Below are positions 25,698-33,576 of a stretch of 44,305 bases of DNA, piece after piece (position 1 is the first letter of the stretch; every line of letters starts with the position of its first letter). The translations under genes and the position numbers were made by a program. The DNA is taken from assembly GCA_002069885.1 (NCBI GenBank), contig MWCD01000031.1:1-44305 (forward strand), written 5' to 3'. The notes beneath the pieces were generated by a model. That model was not told where the DNA came from. It worked only from the letters and a program-made list of their open reading frames with translations, and ran no database searches. The DNA is from a bacterium ADurb.Bin236. Lineage in GTDB: Bacteria; UBP15; UBA6099.

Positions 25698-27248
25698 ATG
25701 GATGGAATGAAACCGACATTAAGCGCGGGCGCTAGGACGCTGATAGTCGTCCTTTGCGGCGCGCTTGTGGCCGCCGGACTCCGACTTGAGTCTCCCGGAG
25801 ACATAGCGCATGCGGAATCATCCTTGAGCCTGTACGCCGCCGGGCGTCTTCTGCAAGGGGGGCTTCCCTACGCCGATGTGTGGTACGACCGCCTTCCGGG
25901 CACGATTATCGTAAACGCCCTCGCTCAGTTTATCGGGCCGACATTCATCACTTCCACCGTGTTGGAATTATTGTGGCTGGCGGGAGCGGGCGCGGCAGTG
26001 TTCTTCATATTGAAAGGCATAGGGGCGGCGTCTTCAGGAGCAGGGACGGCGGCTTTGTGGTTCTTTATGGCGTCGGCGGCGCTGACAAGCTTCGGCGCTC
26101 CCAACTCGCCGCATTCTTGGGCGGCATTGTTTTCGGCTCTGTTCTTTCTGTCGGTTGTGAGGCGCTCCGGGCGAGACGGAGCGGGCGCGGCGTTCGTTTC
26201 GGGCCTAGCGGCGGGGGCGGCTGCCTGTTTCATCGGGCGCGAAGCCGCTCTGGTTGTTGTGGGGCTTATCGCCGTTCGGGGCAGGGCGGGCGCTTTCATC
26301 GCCGGTTTTATCGTTCCGCCTGCGATGCTCGCCATCGCGTTGTTCGCGTCCGGGGTAGCCGCTCCGTTCGCGCAGGCGCTAGGCTCGAACCTGCATGTAA
26401 TTGCCGCCGACGGGGTGCTGCCGCGACTCGATTTCTGCTTTTCGTGCGCGGTAAAAATCGCGGCGCTGGCTTCGCCTCTTATTCTGTTGTTTTTTTCCGG
26501 CGCAAAGCGCGCGGCGGATGAACCCGGTTCGGCTCCTCTCAGACAGTCTCTCGCGGCATGGTTGTTTTTTGAGATTGCGGCAATTTCGGTGTCTGGATTT
26601 CTCACCCCGTCGTCGTTCATGTCTCTTCTGCTTCCGGCGACCGTCATGCTTGGAGCCGGAAGTCTTTGCGACGAGAGCCGCATTTCCGCTCCTGCGCTCC
26701 GACGCCGCGCGGCGCTGGCGTTATTCATGATAAGTTTCATGGCGGTGGCATTCCATGCTGTTGTCCCGGCCCATTCTCACGGCAATTCAGGATTAGCGCG
26801 TCCCGGCGGCGGCCCGATGGAATGGTTCCACAAGAAATTCGTCGCGGAACTTGTGGCGCGGAATGCGACCCCGGACGAGCGGGTTCTGGTCTGGAGCGAT
26901 TCGGCGCTTTTGTACGCGCTTTCGGGCCGCGCCGCTCCCACTAGACACGCCACCATCAAGCCGCTCTTCATTAAAGGATACGCGGACGAACGAATAAGAG
27001 AATTCATTTACGAAGTAGCCGAAAATCCTCCCAAGCTGATTGTCGTCGAAGCCCCGCTTCTATCTGAAGGGATGGAGGCGGCGTTAAAAGACAAACCGCA
27101 ATACGAGGTCGCAGCGGCGCAGAAACCCCTCTTCGCTTTCATACAGAAACTTGTCAGGGATGACTACGACCTGATCACCGCTCATGATGGAATCTTGATT
27201 TGCGCCAGAAAAGACGACGGCGCGACGGGTGAAAAAACGAATCCGTAG
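25698..27248 (+). CDS. Polytopic membrane protein, probably GT-C (GT39/ArnT-like) glycosyltransferase
   Basis: A 516-residue protein with about ten hydrophobic helices in its first 370 residues and a soluble periplasmic C-terminal domain of about 140 residues. The first loop after helix one (PGDIAHAESSLSLYAAGRLLQGGLPYADVWYDRLPGTIIVN in pieces) has the acidic residues and the YxDxWYDRLPG form seen in dolichyl-phosphate-mannose or ArnT-like lipid-linked sugar transferases. ATPDERVLVWSDSALLYALSGRAAPT resembles the C-terminal domain of these enzymes. Donor and acceptor are unknown. I chose the ATG at 25698, with GGGAG upstream; the frame before it overlaps oppA and its promoter and is not coding. 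Confidence 0.65.
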   Translation: MDGMKPTLSAGARTLIVVLCGALVAAGLRLESPGDIAHAESSLSLYAAGRLLQGGLPYADVWYDRLPGTIIVNALAQFIGPTFITSTVLELLWLAGAGAAVFFILKGIGAASSGAGTAALWFFMASAALTSFGAPNSPHSWAALFSALFFLSVVRRSGRDGAGAAFVSGLAAGAAACFIGREAALVVVGLIAVRGRAGAFIAGFIVPPAMLAIALFASGVAAPFAQALGSNLHVIAADGVLPRLDFCFSCAVKIAALASPLILLFFSGAKRAADEPGSAPLRQSLAAWLFFEIAAISVSGFLTPSSFMSLLLPATVMLGAGSLCDESRISAPALRRRAALALFMISFMAVAFHAVVPAHSHGNSGLARPGGGPMEWFHKKFVAELVARNATPDERVLVWSDSALLYALSGRAAPTRHATIKPLFIKGYADERIREFIYEVAENPPKLIVVEAPLLSEGMEAALKDKPQYEVAAAQKPLFAFIQKLVRDDYDLITAHDGILICARKDDGATGEKTNP

Positions 27249-27257
27249 CGTTTGACA

Positions 27258-27286
27258 TTGAACTGAGGCGCGTTAGGTGATAGAAT
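27258..27286 (+). promoter_or_regulatory. Promoter of the HTH-STAS gene pair
   Basis: TTGAAC (27258-27263) and TAGAAT (27281-27286) are 17 bases apart. A TTGACA at 27252-27257 overlaps upstream but would give a 23-base spacer. The ATG at 27319 is 33 bases after the -10 box. Confidence 0.6.
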
Positions 27287-27318
27287 AGCCAAAACACTCG
27301 CGGCGAGGTGAACAAGGG

Positions 27319-27540
27319 ATGGCCCGCAAAAAGAACGAACCGCCCAAAGAGCGGCTCTACTCCATTCCCGAGATGAGCAAGATGATACAGGTTGACGAAC
27401 GCACTCTCGTCGAATGGGTGCAGTATCGCCGTATACCTCATGTCAGGGTGGACAATAAGTTAGTGCGCTTCAAGTTGTCGGACATCGCAAAATGGGTGCG
27501 CGACAAAAACAAGCCGCTTCAGAAATACGAAATAAAATAA
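27319..27540 (+). CDS. Excisionase/MerR-like helix-turn-helix protein
   Basis: A 73-residue DNA-binding protein. Residues 12-64 (ERLYSIPEMSKMIQVDERTLVEW, then the wing YRRIPHVRVDNKLVRFKLSDIAKWVRDK) form the winged helix-turn-helix of the HTH_17/excisionase family. Such proteins regulate promoters or assist site-specific recombination. There is no recombinase or phage gene beside it, so a regulatory role is more likely. GAGGTG lies eight bases before the ATG. The STAS gene follows after 24 bases, so the two probably share a transcript. Confidence 0.8.
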   Translation: MARKKNEPPKERLYSIPEMSKMIQVDERTLVEWVQYRRIPHVRVDNKLVRFKLSDIAKWVRDKNKPLQKYEIK

Positions 27541-27564
27541 ACGCGCGGAGCGGCAGCCCACAGC

Positions 27565-27948
27565 ATGGACAGAAACCTTCCCCGAGTCGACGAGCCGCCG
27601 GTCATTCTTGTCAGGTTCGGCGGCAATCTCGCCAGACACGAAGACCCAAGCTTTGAGATAATCATCCAAGAGATACTCGACAAGATGTGCCTAAATTTTA
27701 TATTCGATTTCAACAGGGTGAAATTTCTCGACAGCGCCGGTATCGGGCTTGTTATCAAACTCGCCTCCATGATAGAAAAAAGGGGCGGCTCTCTTTTGTT
27801 GTGCAATCCTCAGAAAAATGTCCGAAGCGTTTTCTCCATGCTTGGGATAGACAACAGGTTCAGGATATTCGACGATTTGGGCGGCGCGCTGGAGAACTTC
27901 GGACGGCTCTTGCGGCTTGAAATCATAAACATCAACTACGAGCTTTGA
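27565..27948 (+). CDS. STAS-domain protein (anti-sigma factor antagonist type)
   Basis: A 127-residue single STAS domain. The key motif FLDSAGIGLVI places Ser57 at the position phosphorylated in SpoIIAA/RsbV proteins, where the unphosphorylated form binds an anti-sigma kinase. The remaining pattern (FDFNRVKFLD, then GGSLLLCNPQKNVRSVFSMLGIDNRFRIFDD) fits the family throughout. No partner kinase, anti-sigma or sigma gene is visible in the window, so the switch partners must lie elsewhere. The ribosome site is weak (GGAG about 15 bases upstream), and translation may depend on the upstream HTH gene. Confidence 0.85.
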   Translation: MDRNLPRVDEPPVILVRFGGNLARHEDPSFEIIIQEILDKMCLNFIFDFNRVKFLDSAGIGLVIKLASMIEKRGGSLLLCNPQKNVRSVFSMLGIDNRFRIFDDLGGALENFGRLLRLEIININYEL

Positions 27949-28012
27949 ATTTTCGGCGGCTTGCGGAGCGACCGTTCCGCTTCTTCCGCCTTACATCCTG
28001 CGAGGTTCGACA

Positions 28013-28717
28013 ATGGCGACGGAACTGTACTTTGTGAGGCACGGAGAATCGCTCGACAACGTGGCGGGCGTCTCTTTCGACGAGATGAGCGTCAACGACG
28101 AGGGCTTCCTAGACAACCCGCTTTCCGAACTGGGCGAGATGCAGGCGCGCGCCGCCGCCGAATGGTTCGAAGCCAGACGCATCAAGCCGGATATGATTTA
28201 TTCCAGCGGGCTTACGCGCTCCACCCTGACTGCTCAGCCGCTGGCGGAAATGCACAATATGCCGATTCAGTTCATGCCAGAACTCCGCGAAGTTCACATT
28301 GAGAAAGGCACTCTCGGCGGCCTTAAAACTGAAAACAAGATGTCCCAGACCATGTACAACATCCCCGGAGGAAAAGCGATTCGCGACAGGATGATGGAAG
28401 TCGGGGTGGGCGTAGCGTTCAATATCTGGTCAAAGTTCGGCTTGCCGGGCTTCGAGTCGCGGGCGGATTTGACAGGGCGCGCCGGATACTGTCTGGACAC
28501 TCTCGGCGCTCTGCCCTGCAAGCGCGTCGTGGCTGTGGCGCATAACTTTTTCCTTGCCGCTCTTCTCTTGGAGCTTGTCGATCGCAACCCGCTTAACTAT
28601 CTTATCGCCGCGCCTCACATCGGCTTCATGCCGAACTGCTCGGTCACGTGCGTGATTGCCCGCCCGCCCAAATTCAGAATCAGATTCGTCGCTAGACCGA
28701 CGAATGATTTTTCCTGA
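28013..28717 (+). CDS. Histidine phosphatase family protein
   Basis: A 234-residue branch-1 histidine phosphatase (phosphoglycerate mutase-like). The catalytic motif is R9-H10-G11 (YFVRHGES), the second arginine block is YSSGLTRSTLTAQPL, the acid is in MPELREVHIEKG, and the second catalytic His is in VVAVAHNFF. An insertion of about 40 residues follows the acid motif (TENKMSQTMYNIPGGKAIRDR), a common place for substrate-specific caps. The substrate is unknown. GAGG lies close before the ATG, 64 bases after the STAS gene. Confidence 0.85.
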   Translation: MATELYFVRHGESLDNVAGVSFDEMSVNDEGFLDNPLSELGEMQARAAAEWFEARRIKPDMIYSSGLTRSTLTAQPLAEMHNMPIQFMPELREVHIEKGTLGGLKTENKMSQTMYNIPGGKAIRDRMMEVGVGVAFNIWSKFGLPGFESRADLTGRAGYCLDTLGALPCKRVVAVAHNFFLAALLLELVDRNPLNYLIAAPHIGFMPNCSVTCVIARPPKFRIRFVARPTNDFS

Positions 28718-28737
28718 TTCCACGCTTCGGAGGACAG

Positions 28738-29556
28738 CTACTTCTTTTTAACGCACCGGAAGAAATGAAATTGCCCTGCGATTTTGAGCAGAGGAAGCTT
28801 GCCCGCGCGTCTTTCAAATTCTCTCCACGCCGTCACAACAGAATCCGCAGCGAAAAGCGAGAACTCAGCGCGCTTTGCGACCTTGAGGAAATAGGGGATG
28901 TATGGAAAAAGATAAACCGGGGCGTCGCTTGCAACCGACAACCCGTTTCCCTCCAACAATCCTTTCCATCTTTTAGGAGACATGCGCGTTATGTGTGTTG
29001 TGTGCGTGGAAACGTTATCTCCGCCGCGCGCCCGCTCTGCCGTTTTGTACAACGCGGATACCGCCCCCGTCGCTCCATCTATTGAATCGAGCGAAAAAAG
29101 ATTCGGGACAGTTATGAAGGCCGACCCGCCGGGCGCGAGGACTCTTGCGATTTCTCTGGCCGCCTCCGCCGGGTCGAAAAGATGCTCAAGGACTTCCGAG
29201 CATACCACCGCGTCGAAAGAATTGTCGCCGAAGGGCAGGGCGGCAATGTCCGCCGTCTTGAAATCCACACCGGGAACCGGGCGCGCAAGAGGCGCGACAT
29301 CCACGCCGGAAACCGAACAACAAGGCAGTTTTTCCGAGATGATTGATGCGATGACACCCGATCCGCATCCTGCGTCGAGCGCGGTCGCGGGAGCCTCCGC
29401 GCAAATTCCCTCTACTAGAATTTCAACTCTCAGCCTGTTTGCGGGGTCCCTGAGGAACTCTTCTTTCGGAGCCTGCCACGGCATCCCCTTCGAGTCAGCG
29501 TAATACTTTTTTAGGAATTCGGGGGAAATCTCGCCGGGGTCGAAACCTATTGGCAT
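28738..29556 (-). CDS. Class I SAM-dependent methyltransferase
   Basis: A 272-residue methyltransferase. Motif I is LDAGCGSGVIASII, motif II is SVSGVDVAP, motif III/post-I is LPFGDNSFDAVVCSEVLEHLFDP, and RVLAPGGSAFITVPN is the usual later strand, all of Methyltransf_11/25 type. The C-terminal ~90 residues form a separate cap with a YLFPYIPYFLKVAKRAEF stretch. The acceptor is not known, but the operon suggests a sugar or surface-lipid product. Its ATG shares a base with the stop of the upstream aminotransferase (TGATG), which implies coupling. It is the last gene of the four-gene operon. Confidence 0.87.
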   Translation of the reverse strand: MPIGFDPGEISPEFLKKYYADSKGMPWQAPKEEFLRDPANRLRVEILVEGICAEAPATALDAGCGSGVIASIISEKLPCCSVSGVDVAPLARPVPGVDFKTADIAALPFGDNSFDAVVCSEVLEHLFDPAEAAREIARVLAPGGSAFITVPNLFSLDSIDGATGAVSALYKTAERARGGDNVSTHTTHITRMSPKRWKGLLEGNGLSVASDAPVYLFPYIPYFLKVAKRAEFSLFAADSVVTAWREFERRAGKLPLLKIAGQFHFFRCVKKK

Positions 29557-30746
29557 CAGGAGCCGGCCTTTTCACCGAGGAAACCTCGCAGCCGCCTCAT
29601 CCCCTCGGCGATGTTTTCTATCGAGTTGGCGTAGCAGAACCTTATGAAGCCTTCGCCGCCGGAGCCGAAATCAATCCCCGGGGTGACCGCCACGCGCGCT
29701 TTCTCCAGAATCTCAAACGCGAGTTTATAAGAGTCAGTTTCGATATGTTTCATGTTGACCATAATATAAAAAGCGCCTGTCGGATCCACAGGTATGTCGA
29801 ATCCCATGGATTTCAGTTCGGAAAGCATGAAGCGGCGGCGCTTGTCGTAAGTTTCGACCATGAGCTGGACATCTTCGGCAGTCTGTTCGAGCGCGGCTAT
29901 CGCGCCCCATTGCACGAACGAGTTTGCCGATATGAAAAAGTTCTGCTGAAGCTTCTGCATAACGCGCACGCATTCCTTCGGCCCGATTACATATCCGACC
30001 CGCCAGCCTGTCATCGCGTACAGCTTTGAAAACCCGTTTATCACAAACGCGTTGTCCGTATATTCCAGAATCGAGCGCGCTTTATCGCCCCCGTACTCAA
30101 GCCCGTGATAGATTTCGTCGGATATCGCTGGTATGCCGAGTTCCGCTATGTCTTTAAGCCCGCGCTCGTTGATGATTGTTCCCGCCGGGTTCGACGGCGA
30201 GTTGATTAATACTCCGCATGTTTTGCTGTTTATCCGCTCTTTCAGCGCTTCCGTCCTGAACTGGAAACCGTCCCGCTCGTCGGCGGGAACCATCGCGGGG
30301 ACTCCGTCGGCGAACCTGATGAAGTTCGGATAACAAGCGTAATGCGGGTCGGTTATCATAACTTCTGAACCGGGCTTAATTAAAACCGAGAAGACCAAGC
30401 TCATCGCAGCGGATGTTCCGGAAGTCACGATTATACAGTCCGGGTTGATATCGACGCCGTAGTTTTTGTCGTAGTGCGCGGCGATGGCTTCGCGCAGTTC
30501 CATTAATCCCATGCTGTGGGTATAATGGGTTTTTCCGCCGCCGAGCGCGTTTTTTGCCGCCTCGATTACCGCCGCAGGCGTGTCGAAATCCGGCTCGCCC
30601 ACCTCCAGATGGATGACATCCGCGCCCGCCCGCTCCATCTCCTGCGCTTTCTCCATTATCTCCATCACGAGGAACGCTTTTACGTTCTTCGCTTTTTCCG
30701 GCATGTCCACGCAACAATCGAGCTTTATTTTCTTTGAGTCTTTCAT
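29556..30746 (-). CDS. Class I/II PLP-dependent aminotransferase
   Basis: A 396-residue fold-type I aminotransferase of the aspartate aminotransferase family. Hallmarks are LEVGEPDFDTP near residue 50, SPSNPAGT (183-190), the PLP-ring aspartate in ISDEIYHGLEY (Asp210) and the Schiff-base lysine Lys241 in GFSKLYAMTGWRVGY. A C-terminal FIRFCYANS supplies the substrate-binding arginine. The amino donor and product are not defined. I chose the ATG at 30746 because it overlaps the upstream stop by four bases; the open frame to 30839 is inside the neighbour. Confidence 0.9.
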   Translation of the reverse strand: MKDSKKIKLDCCVDMPEKAKNVKAFLVMEIMEKAQEMERAGADVIHLEVGEPDFDTPAAVIEAAKNALGGGKTHYTHSMGLMELREAIAAHYDKNYGVDINPDCIIVTSGTSAAMSLVFSVLIKPGSEVMITDPHYACYPNFIRFADGVPAMVPADERDGFQFRTEALKERINSKTCGVLINSPSNPAGTIINERGLKDIAELGIPAISDEIYHGLEYGGDKARSILEYTDNAFVINGFSKLYAMTGWRVGYVIGPKECVRVMQKLQQNFFISANSFVQWGAIAALEQTAEDVQLMVETYDKRRRFMLSELKSMGFDIPVDPTGAFYIMVNMKHIETDSYKLAFEILEKARVAVTPGIDFGSGGEGFIRFCYANSIENIAEGMRRLRGFLGEKAGS

Positions 30747-31282
30747 TTGATTACCCGCATTTGAATTGTCATGTTCCTCGCCGGGAAGATGTGGCAGAGG
30801 TATTTCTCCCATGAGCGCGGCATCCTGTTCGCCAGCCATTCGATTCCCAGCCTCCGGTATCTTCCGAAGAAATCGAGCTTCTTTGAAACTATCTCGAACC
30901 GGGCGTCCGTGTAGAAGCCGATCCGTCCTTCTCCGCCGCAGAAAAATTCAAAAGTGTAGAACCCAAGATGCTGCTTGTGTGTCGGGTCGGTCCATGAATT
31001 GCTCGACGAGTAGTGAGGAGTGATGATTAGAACCTTCGCCCCGTTTTTTCCGACCCGGTGTATCTCTTCCATGGTTTTGACCACATCCGAGACATGCTCG
31101 ATGACGTGCTTGAGCAGAACTCTGTCGAAAGAGCAGTCCTCGAAAGGCCACGGAAAACTGTCTATATCGTGCAGCACGTCCGGGCGCACCGACGCCACGC
31201 GGTCCATCCCGACGGAACCGGGTTCCTTGCTTGTCCCGCAACCGACGTCAAGCGTTTTTATCTCATGTTCAGTAGCAGACAT
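30743..31282 (-). CDS. SAM-dependent methyltransferase, small
   Basis: A 179-residue methyltransferase. Motif I is LDVGCGTSKEPGSVGMD, then WPFEDCSFDRVLLKHVIEHVSD (post-I and motif II) and a TPHYSSSNSWTDPTHKQHLGFYTFEFF region that resembles methyltransferases of lipid or glycan pathways. It is shorter than most class I enzymes, with a compact C-terminal half. It lies between the DegT-type aminotransferase (28 bases upstream) and the class I/II aminotransferase (four-base overlap), so it almost certainly works in the same pathway. Confidence 0.85.
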   Translation of the reverse strand: MSATEHEIKTLDVGCGTSKEPGSVGMDRVASVRPDVLHDIDSFPWPFEDCSFDRVLLKHVIEHVSDVVKTMEEIHRVGKNGAKVLIITPHYSSSNSWTDPTHKQHLGFYTFEFFCGGEGRIGFYTDARFEIVSKKLDFFGRYRRLGIEWLANRMPRSWEKYLCHIFPARNMTIQMRVIK

Positions 31283-31310
31283 GCCTATTTCTCCGTCCGC
31301 CTGCGCGGCG

Positions 31311-32483
31311 TCACATTTTCAGGCTTTTTCTCACTGCGGCGATAACGTCCTCGACATCGGAGTCCTCAAGCTTTGCCGAGAGAGGCAGGCTGACCGTTCT
31401 TCTTCCGGCGCTCATGGCCGCAGGGTAGTCCTCCGGTTTCCATCCGTATGTTTTCTGATAGAACGGATGCTCCGGAATGCTCATGTAATGCACGCCGACG
31501 CCGATGTTCTCGGCGGTCATCGCGTTGAGGAAGGAGTCTCGGCTCACGTCCGCCGCGTTTTCATTAATAAGAATTGTATAGAGATGATACGCGTGATTGG
31601 TGTCAGGTTCAGGTTCCGCAGGAATCTCCACGGGCAGCGAACTGAAAGCGTCGTTGTAACGGTTCCATATTTCGCGCCTGCGTTCCCAGTATTTCCCGAC
31701 GCGTTTCAACTGATGTATGCCGATAGCCGCCTGAATGTCCATCATGTTGTATTTGAAGCCCGCTTCCACGACCTGATAGTGTTTGAATCCTTCGTCGCCG
31801 AAGCGTTTCCACGCGTCCTTGGACATGCCGTGAAGGGCTAGAGTCTTGAGGCACGCTGCGTCTTCCTCGCGGCTTGCGAGAATCATGCCGCCCTCTCCCG
31901 TGACGATGTTCTTGGTCACGTAAAAACTGAAGCAACCGAAATCGCCGAACGTTCCGGCCTCCCGCCCTTTGTATCTGGTCTCGATGGCGTGCGCGCAGTC
32001 TTCGATGAGTTTCAACCGATGTTTATCGCACAGCGCCGTCAGAGCGTCCATGTCGCATGGCCTTCCGGCAAAATGCACGGGAAGGATGGCTCTGGTTTTT
32101 TTAGTTATCAGTTTCTCCACGTGGGCGCAGTCGATATTCATCGTCGCCGGATCGATATCCGCAATGACAGGAACAGCCTTCGAGTGAATAATTGCGTTGA
32201 CGGTGGCGCAGAACGTCATTGCGGTGGTAATGACCTCGTCTCCAGGCTGAAGCCCGGAGGCGAGCATGCTGAGGTGAAGAGCAGCTGTGCATGAGTTGAC
32301 GGCTACGGCGTGCCGCGCGCCCTTGTAGTTCTTGAAGTCCTCCTCGAAACGGGCGGTCTTGGGGCCTGTGCCGAGCCAGCCGCTTTTCATGCTGGCCACA
32401 ACTTCCTCAATCTCGTCGTCCTCTATCGCGGGAGCTCCGAACATCAGGAACTTCTCTTTTGGTCTTATCGGGTCGTCCTGCAT
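31311..32483 (-). CDS. DegT/DnrJ/EryC1/StrS-type sugar aminotransferase
   Basis: A 390-residue PLP enzyme that transfers an amino group to a nucleotide-linked keto-sugar in related systems such as ArnB or PseC. SGWLGTGPKTARFE, VNSCTAALHLSM, AMTFCATVNAI, LPVHFAGRPCDMDAL, IEDCAHAIET (Asp162) and SFYVTKNIVTGEGG (Schiff-base Lys191) follow the family block by block. The end HPFYQKTYGWKPEDYPAAM recalls the ArnB group. AAAGGA lies before the ATG. It is the first gene of the minus-strand operon, with a -10 box at 32516-32521. Confidence 0.9.
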   Translation of the reverse strand: MQDDPIRPKEKFLMFGAPAIEDDEIEEVVASMKSGWLGTGPKTARFEEDFKNYKGARHAVAVNSCTAALHLSMLASGLQPGDEVITTAMTFCATVNAIIHSKAVPVIADIDPATMNIDCAHVEKLITKKTRAILPVHFAGRPCDMDALTALCDKHRLKLIEDCAHAIETRYKGREAGTFGDFGCFSFYVTKNIVTGEGGMILASREEDAACLKTLALHGMSKDAWKRFGDEGFKHYQVVEAGFKYNMMDIQAAIGIHQLKRVGKYWERRREIWNRYNDAFSSLPVEIPAEPEPDTNHAYHLYTILINENAADVSRDSFLNAMTAENIGVGVHYMSIPEHPFYQKTYGWKPEDYPAAMSAGRRTVSLPLSAKLEDSDVEDVIAAVRKSLKM

Positions 32484-32515
32484 CGCGCTCGTCCTTTCAT
32501 ACGTTTTACGGCGGA

Positions 32516-32521
32516 ATTATA
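32516..32521 (-). promoter_or_regulatory. -10 box of the aminotransferase/methyltransferase operon
   Basis: A perfect TATAAT on the minus strand, 33 bases before the ATG at 32483. A weak -35 (TGGAGA, four of six matches) lies 17 bases upstream. Confidence 0.5.
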
Positions 32522-32605
32522 ATCCAAAAAACGACGCGTCTCCATAATGAAGCCAAAACGGGCGGAAGGAATCACGGGACCGGAATGATTTCCCGCGCTT
32601 CCTCT

Positions 32606-32635
32606 TTTACATCTTGCCTGGGGTTGTGTTAAAAT
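32606..32635 (+). promoter_or_regulatory. Extended -10 promoter of the exported-protein gene run
   Basis: TTTACA (32606-32611) lies 18 bases before TAAAAT (32630-32635), which has the extended TG (TGtTAAAAT). The expected start of transcription is near 32642, immediately before the ATG at 32643, so the mRNA could be leaderless. Confidence 0.55.
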
Positions 32636-32642
32636 GTCGGCG

Positions 32643-33575
32643 ATGAAACGCGAAACGAAAAAAATCTTTGCGGCGATTGTTGTGGCGGCGGCGCTGGCCT
32701 GTTGCGTTTCGCGCGCCTTATCCCAGTCCGACCCCCGATATCTCGGATACGTGAAACCGGAACTCAGGGACGCTTTAAGGATAACTCCGCAAATGCTCGC
32801 TCCTGTAAGGCTGAATCCACAGGAGCAGTATTTTACTGTGTCAGTCACAGATCCGAGGTCGGGCACTTTCAGATACGGCTATATCATCCATAAGTTCGAG
32901 ACGGACCCGGCAGGCAATCAGGTCATCACCATAACCAGCCGCACAGAGCAGAACTATCACGATATGAATCTTCAAAAAACCGAGACCATAGTGTCTGAAA
33001 CCTTTCACCACTCGACCGGAAGAGTTATGCGAACCCACATCGAGAGCAACGCCCAATTCCTTACGCAGTTCTGGTCTCTTTACTCAAGCTCGACGAAATC
33101 ATACGCGCCGCCGTCATCCGTGAGAATAAACAAAACCGTCTATTACGATTGGACCAATAGAGTGATTTCGATAAAGTACGAGGATGCTCCGGCTGTGCCT
33201 CCGAGGACATTCCCCATGAGAGGCGAACCTCTGGGGCTTCTCGCGGAGATAGTGTTTCTTCTCAAGGGCAAATGGACGGAGCGGGACAGGATATATTATC
33301 TTCCCATGTTCAGCGTTCAAACCGAGAAGAGCGAAGACTATTATCTGAAGTTTTCTGGAACGAGAGAAGGCGGACAGTTGAAGTACGACACAGTCTGGCA
33401 CGGGTTCGGAGATGCCGCTGAAATCAACTCTTACTGGGTGGTCCCGCCGGGGTCTTCCGCGTTCAACGGACACTTTAGCAAAATTCTGGTTAATCCTCAG
33501 GTTTACGAATACACGACTATCGTCCCGGCCACCAAGGAAGAAGCTTTGAAACCGATTCCTCCATGGGCAAACTGA
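32643..33575 (+). CDS. Exported protein of unknown function
   Basis: A 310-residue secreted or periplasmic protein. A clear Sec signal peptide (KKIFAAIVVAAALACCVSRALSQ, cut near residue 27) is followed by a beta-rich domain with many aromatic and Thr residues (FTVSVTDPRSGTFRYGYIIHKFE, VIKYED-like strands, YYLKFSGTREGG). The general form resembles DUF3108-type periplasmic proteins, but I cannot confirm a family. An ATG three codons upstream (32634) overlaps the predicted -10 box, so I chose the second one. Neither has a ribosome site. The GT-C gene follows after one base, so the two are probably coupled. Confidence 0.7.
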   Translation: MKRETKKIFAAIVVAAALACCVSRALSQSDPRYLGYVKPELRDALRITPQMLAPVRLNPQEQYFTVSVTDPRSGTFRYGYIIHKFETDPAGNQVITITSRTEQNYHDMNLQKTETIVSETFHHSTGRVMRTHIESNAQFLTQFWSLYSSSTKSYAPPSSVRINKTVYYDWTNRVISIKYEDAPAVPPRTFPMRGEPLGLLAEIVFLLKGKWTERDRIYYLPMFSVQTEKSEDYYLKFSGTREGGQLKYDTVWHGFGDAAEINSYWVVPPGSSAFNGHFSKILVNPQVYEYTTIVPATKEEALKPIPPWAN

Positions 33576-33576
33576 G

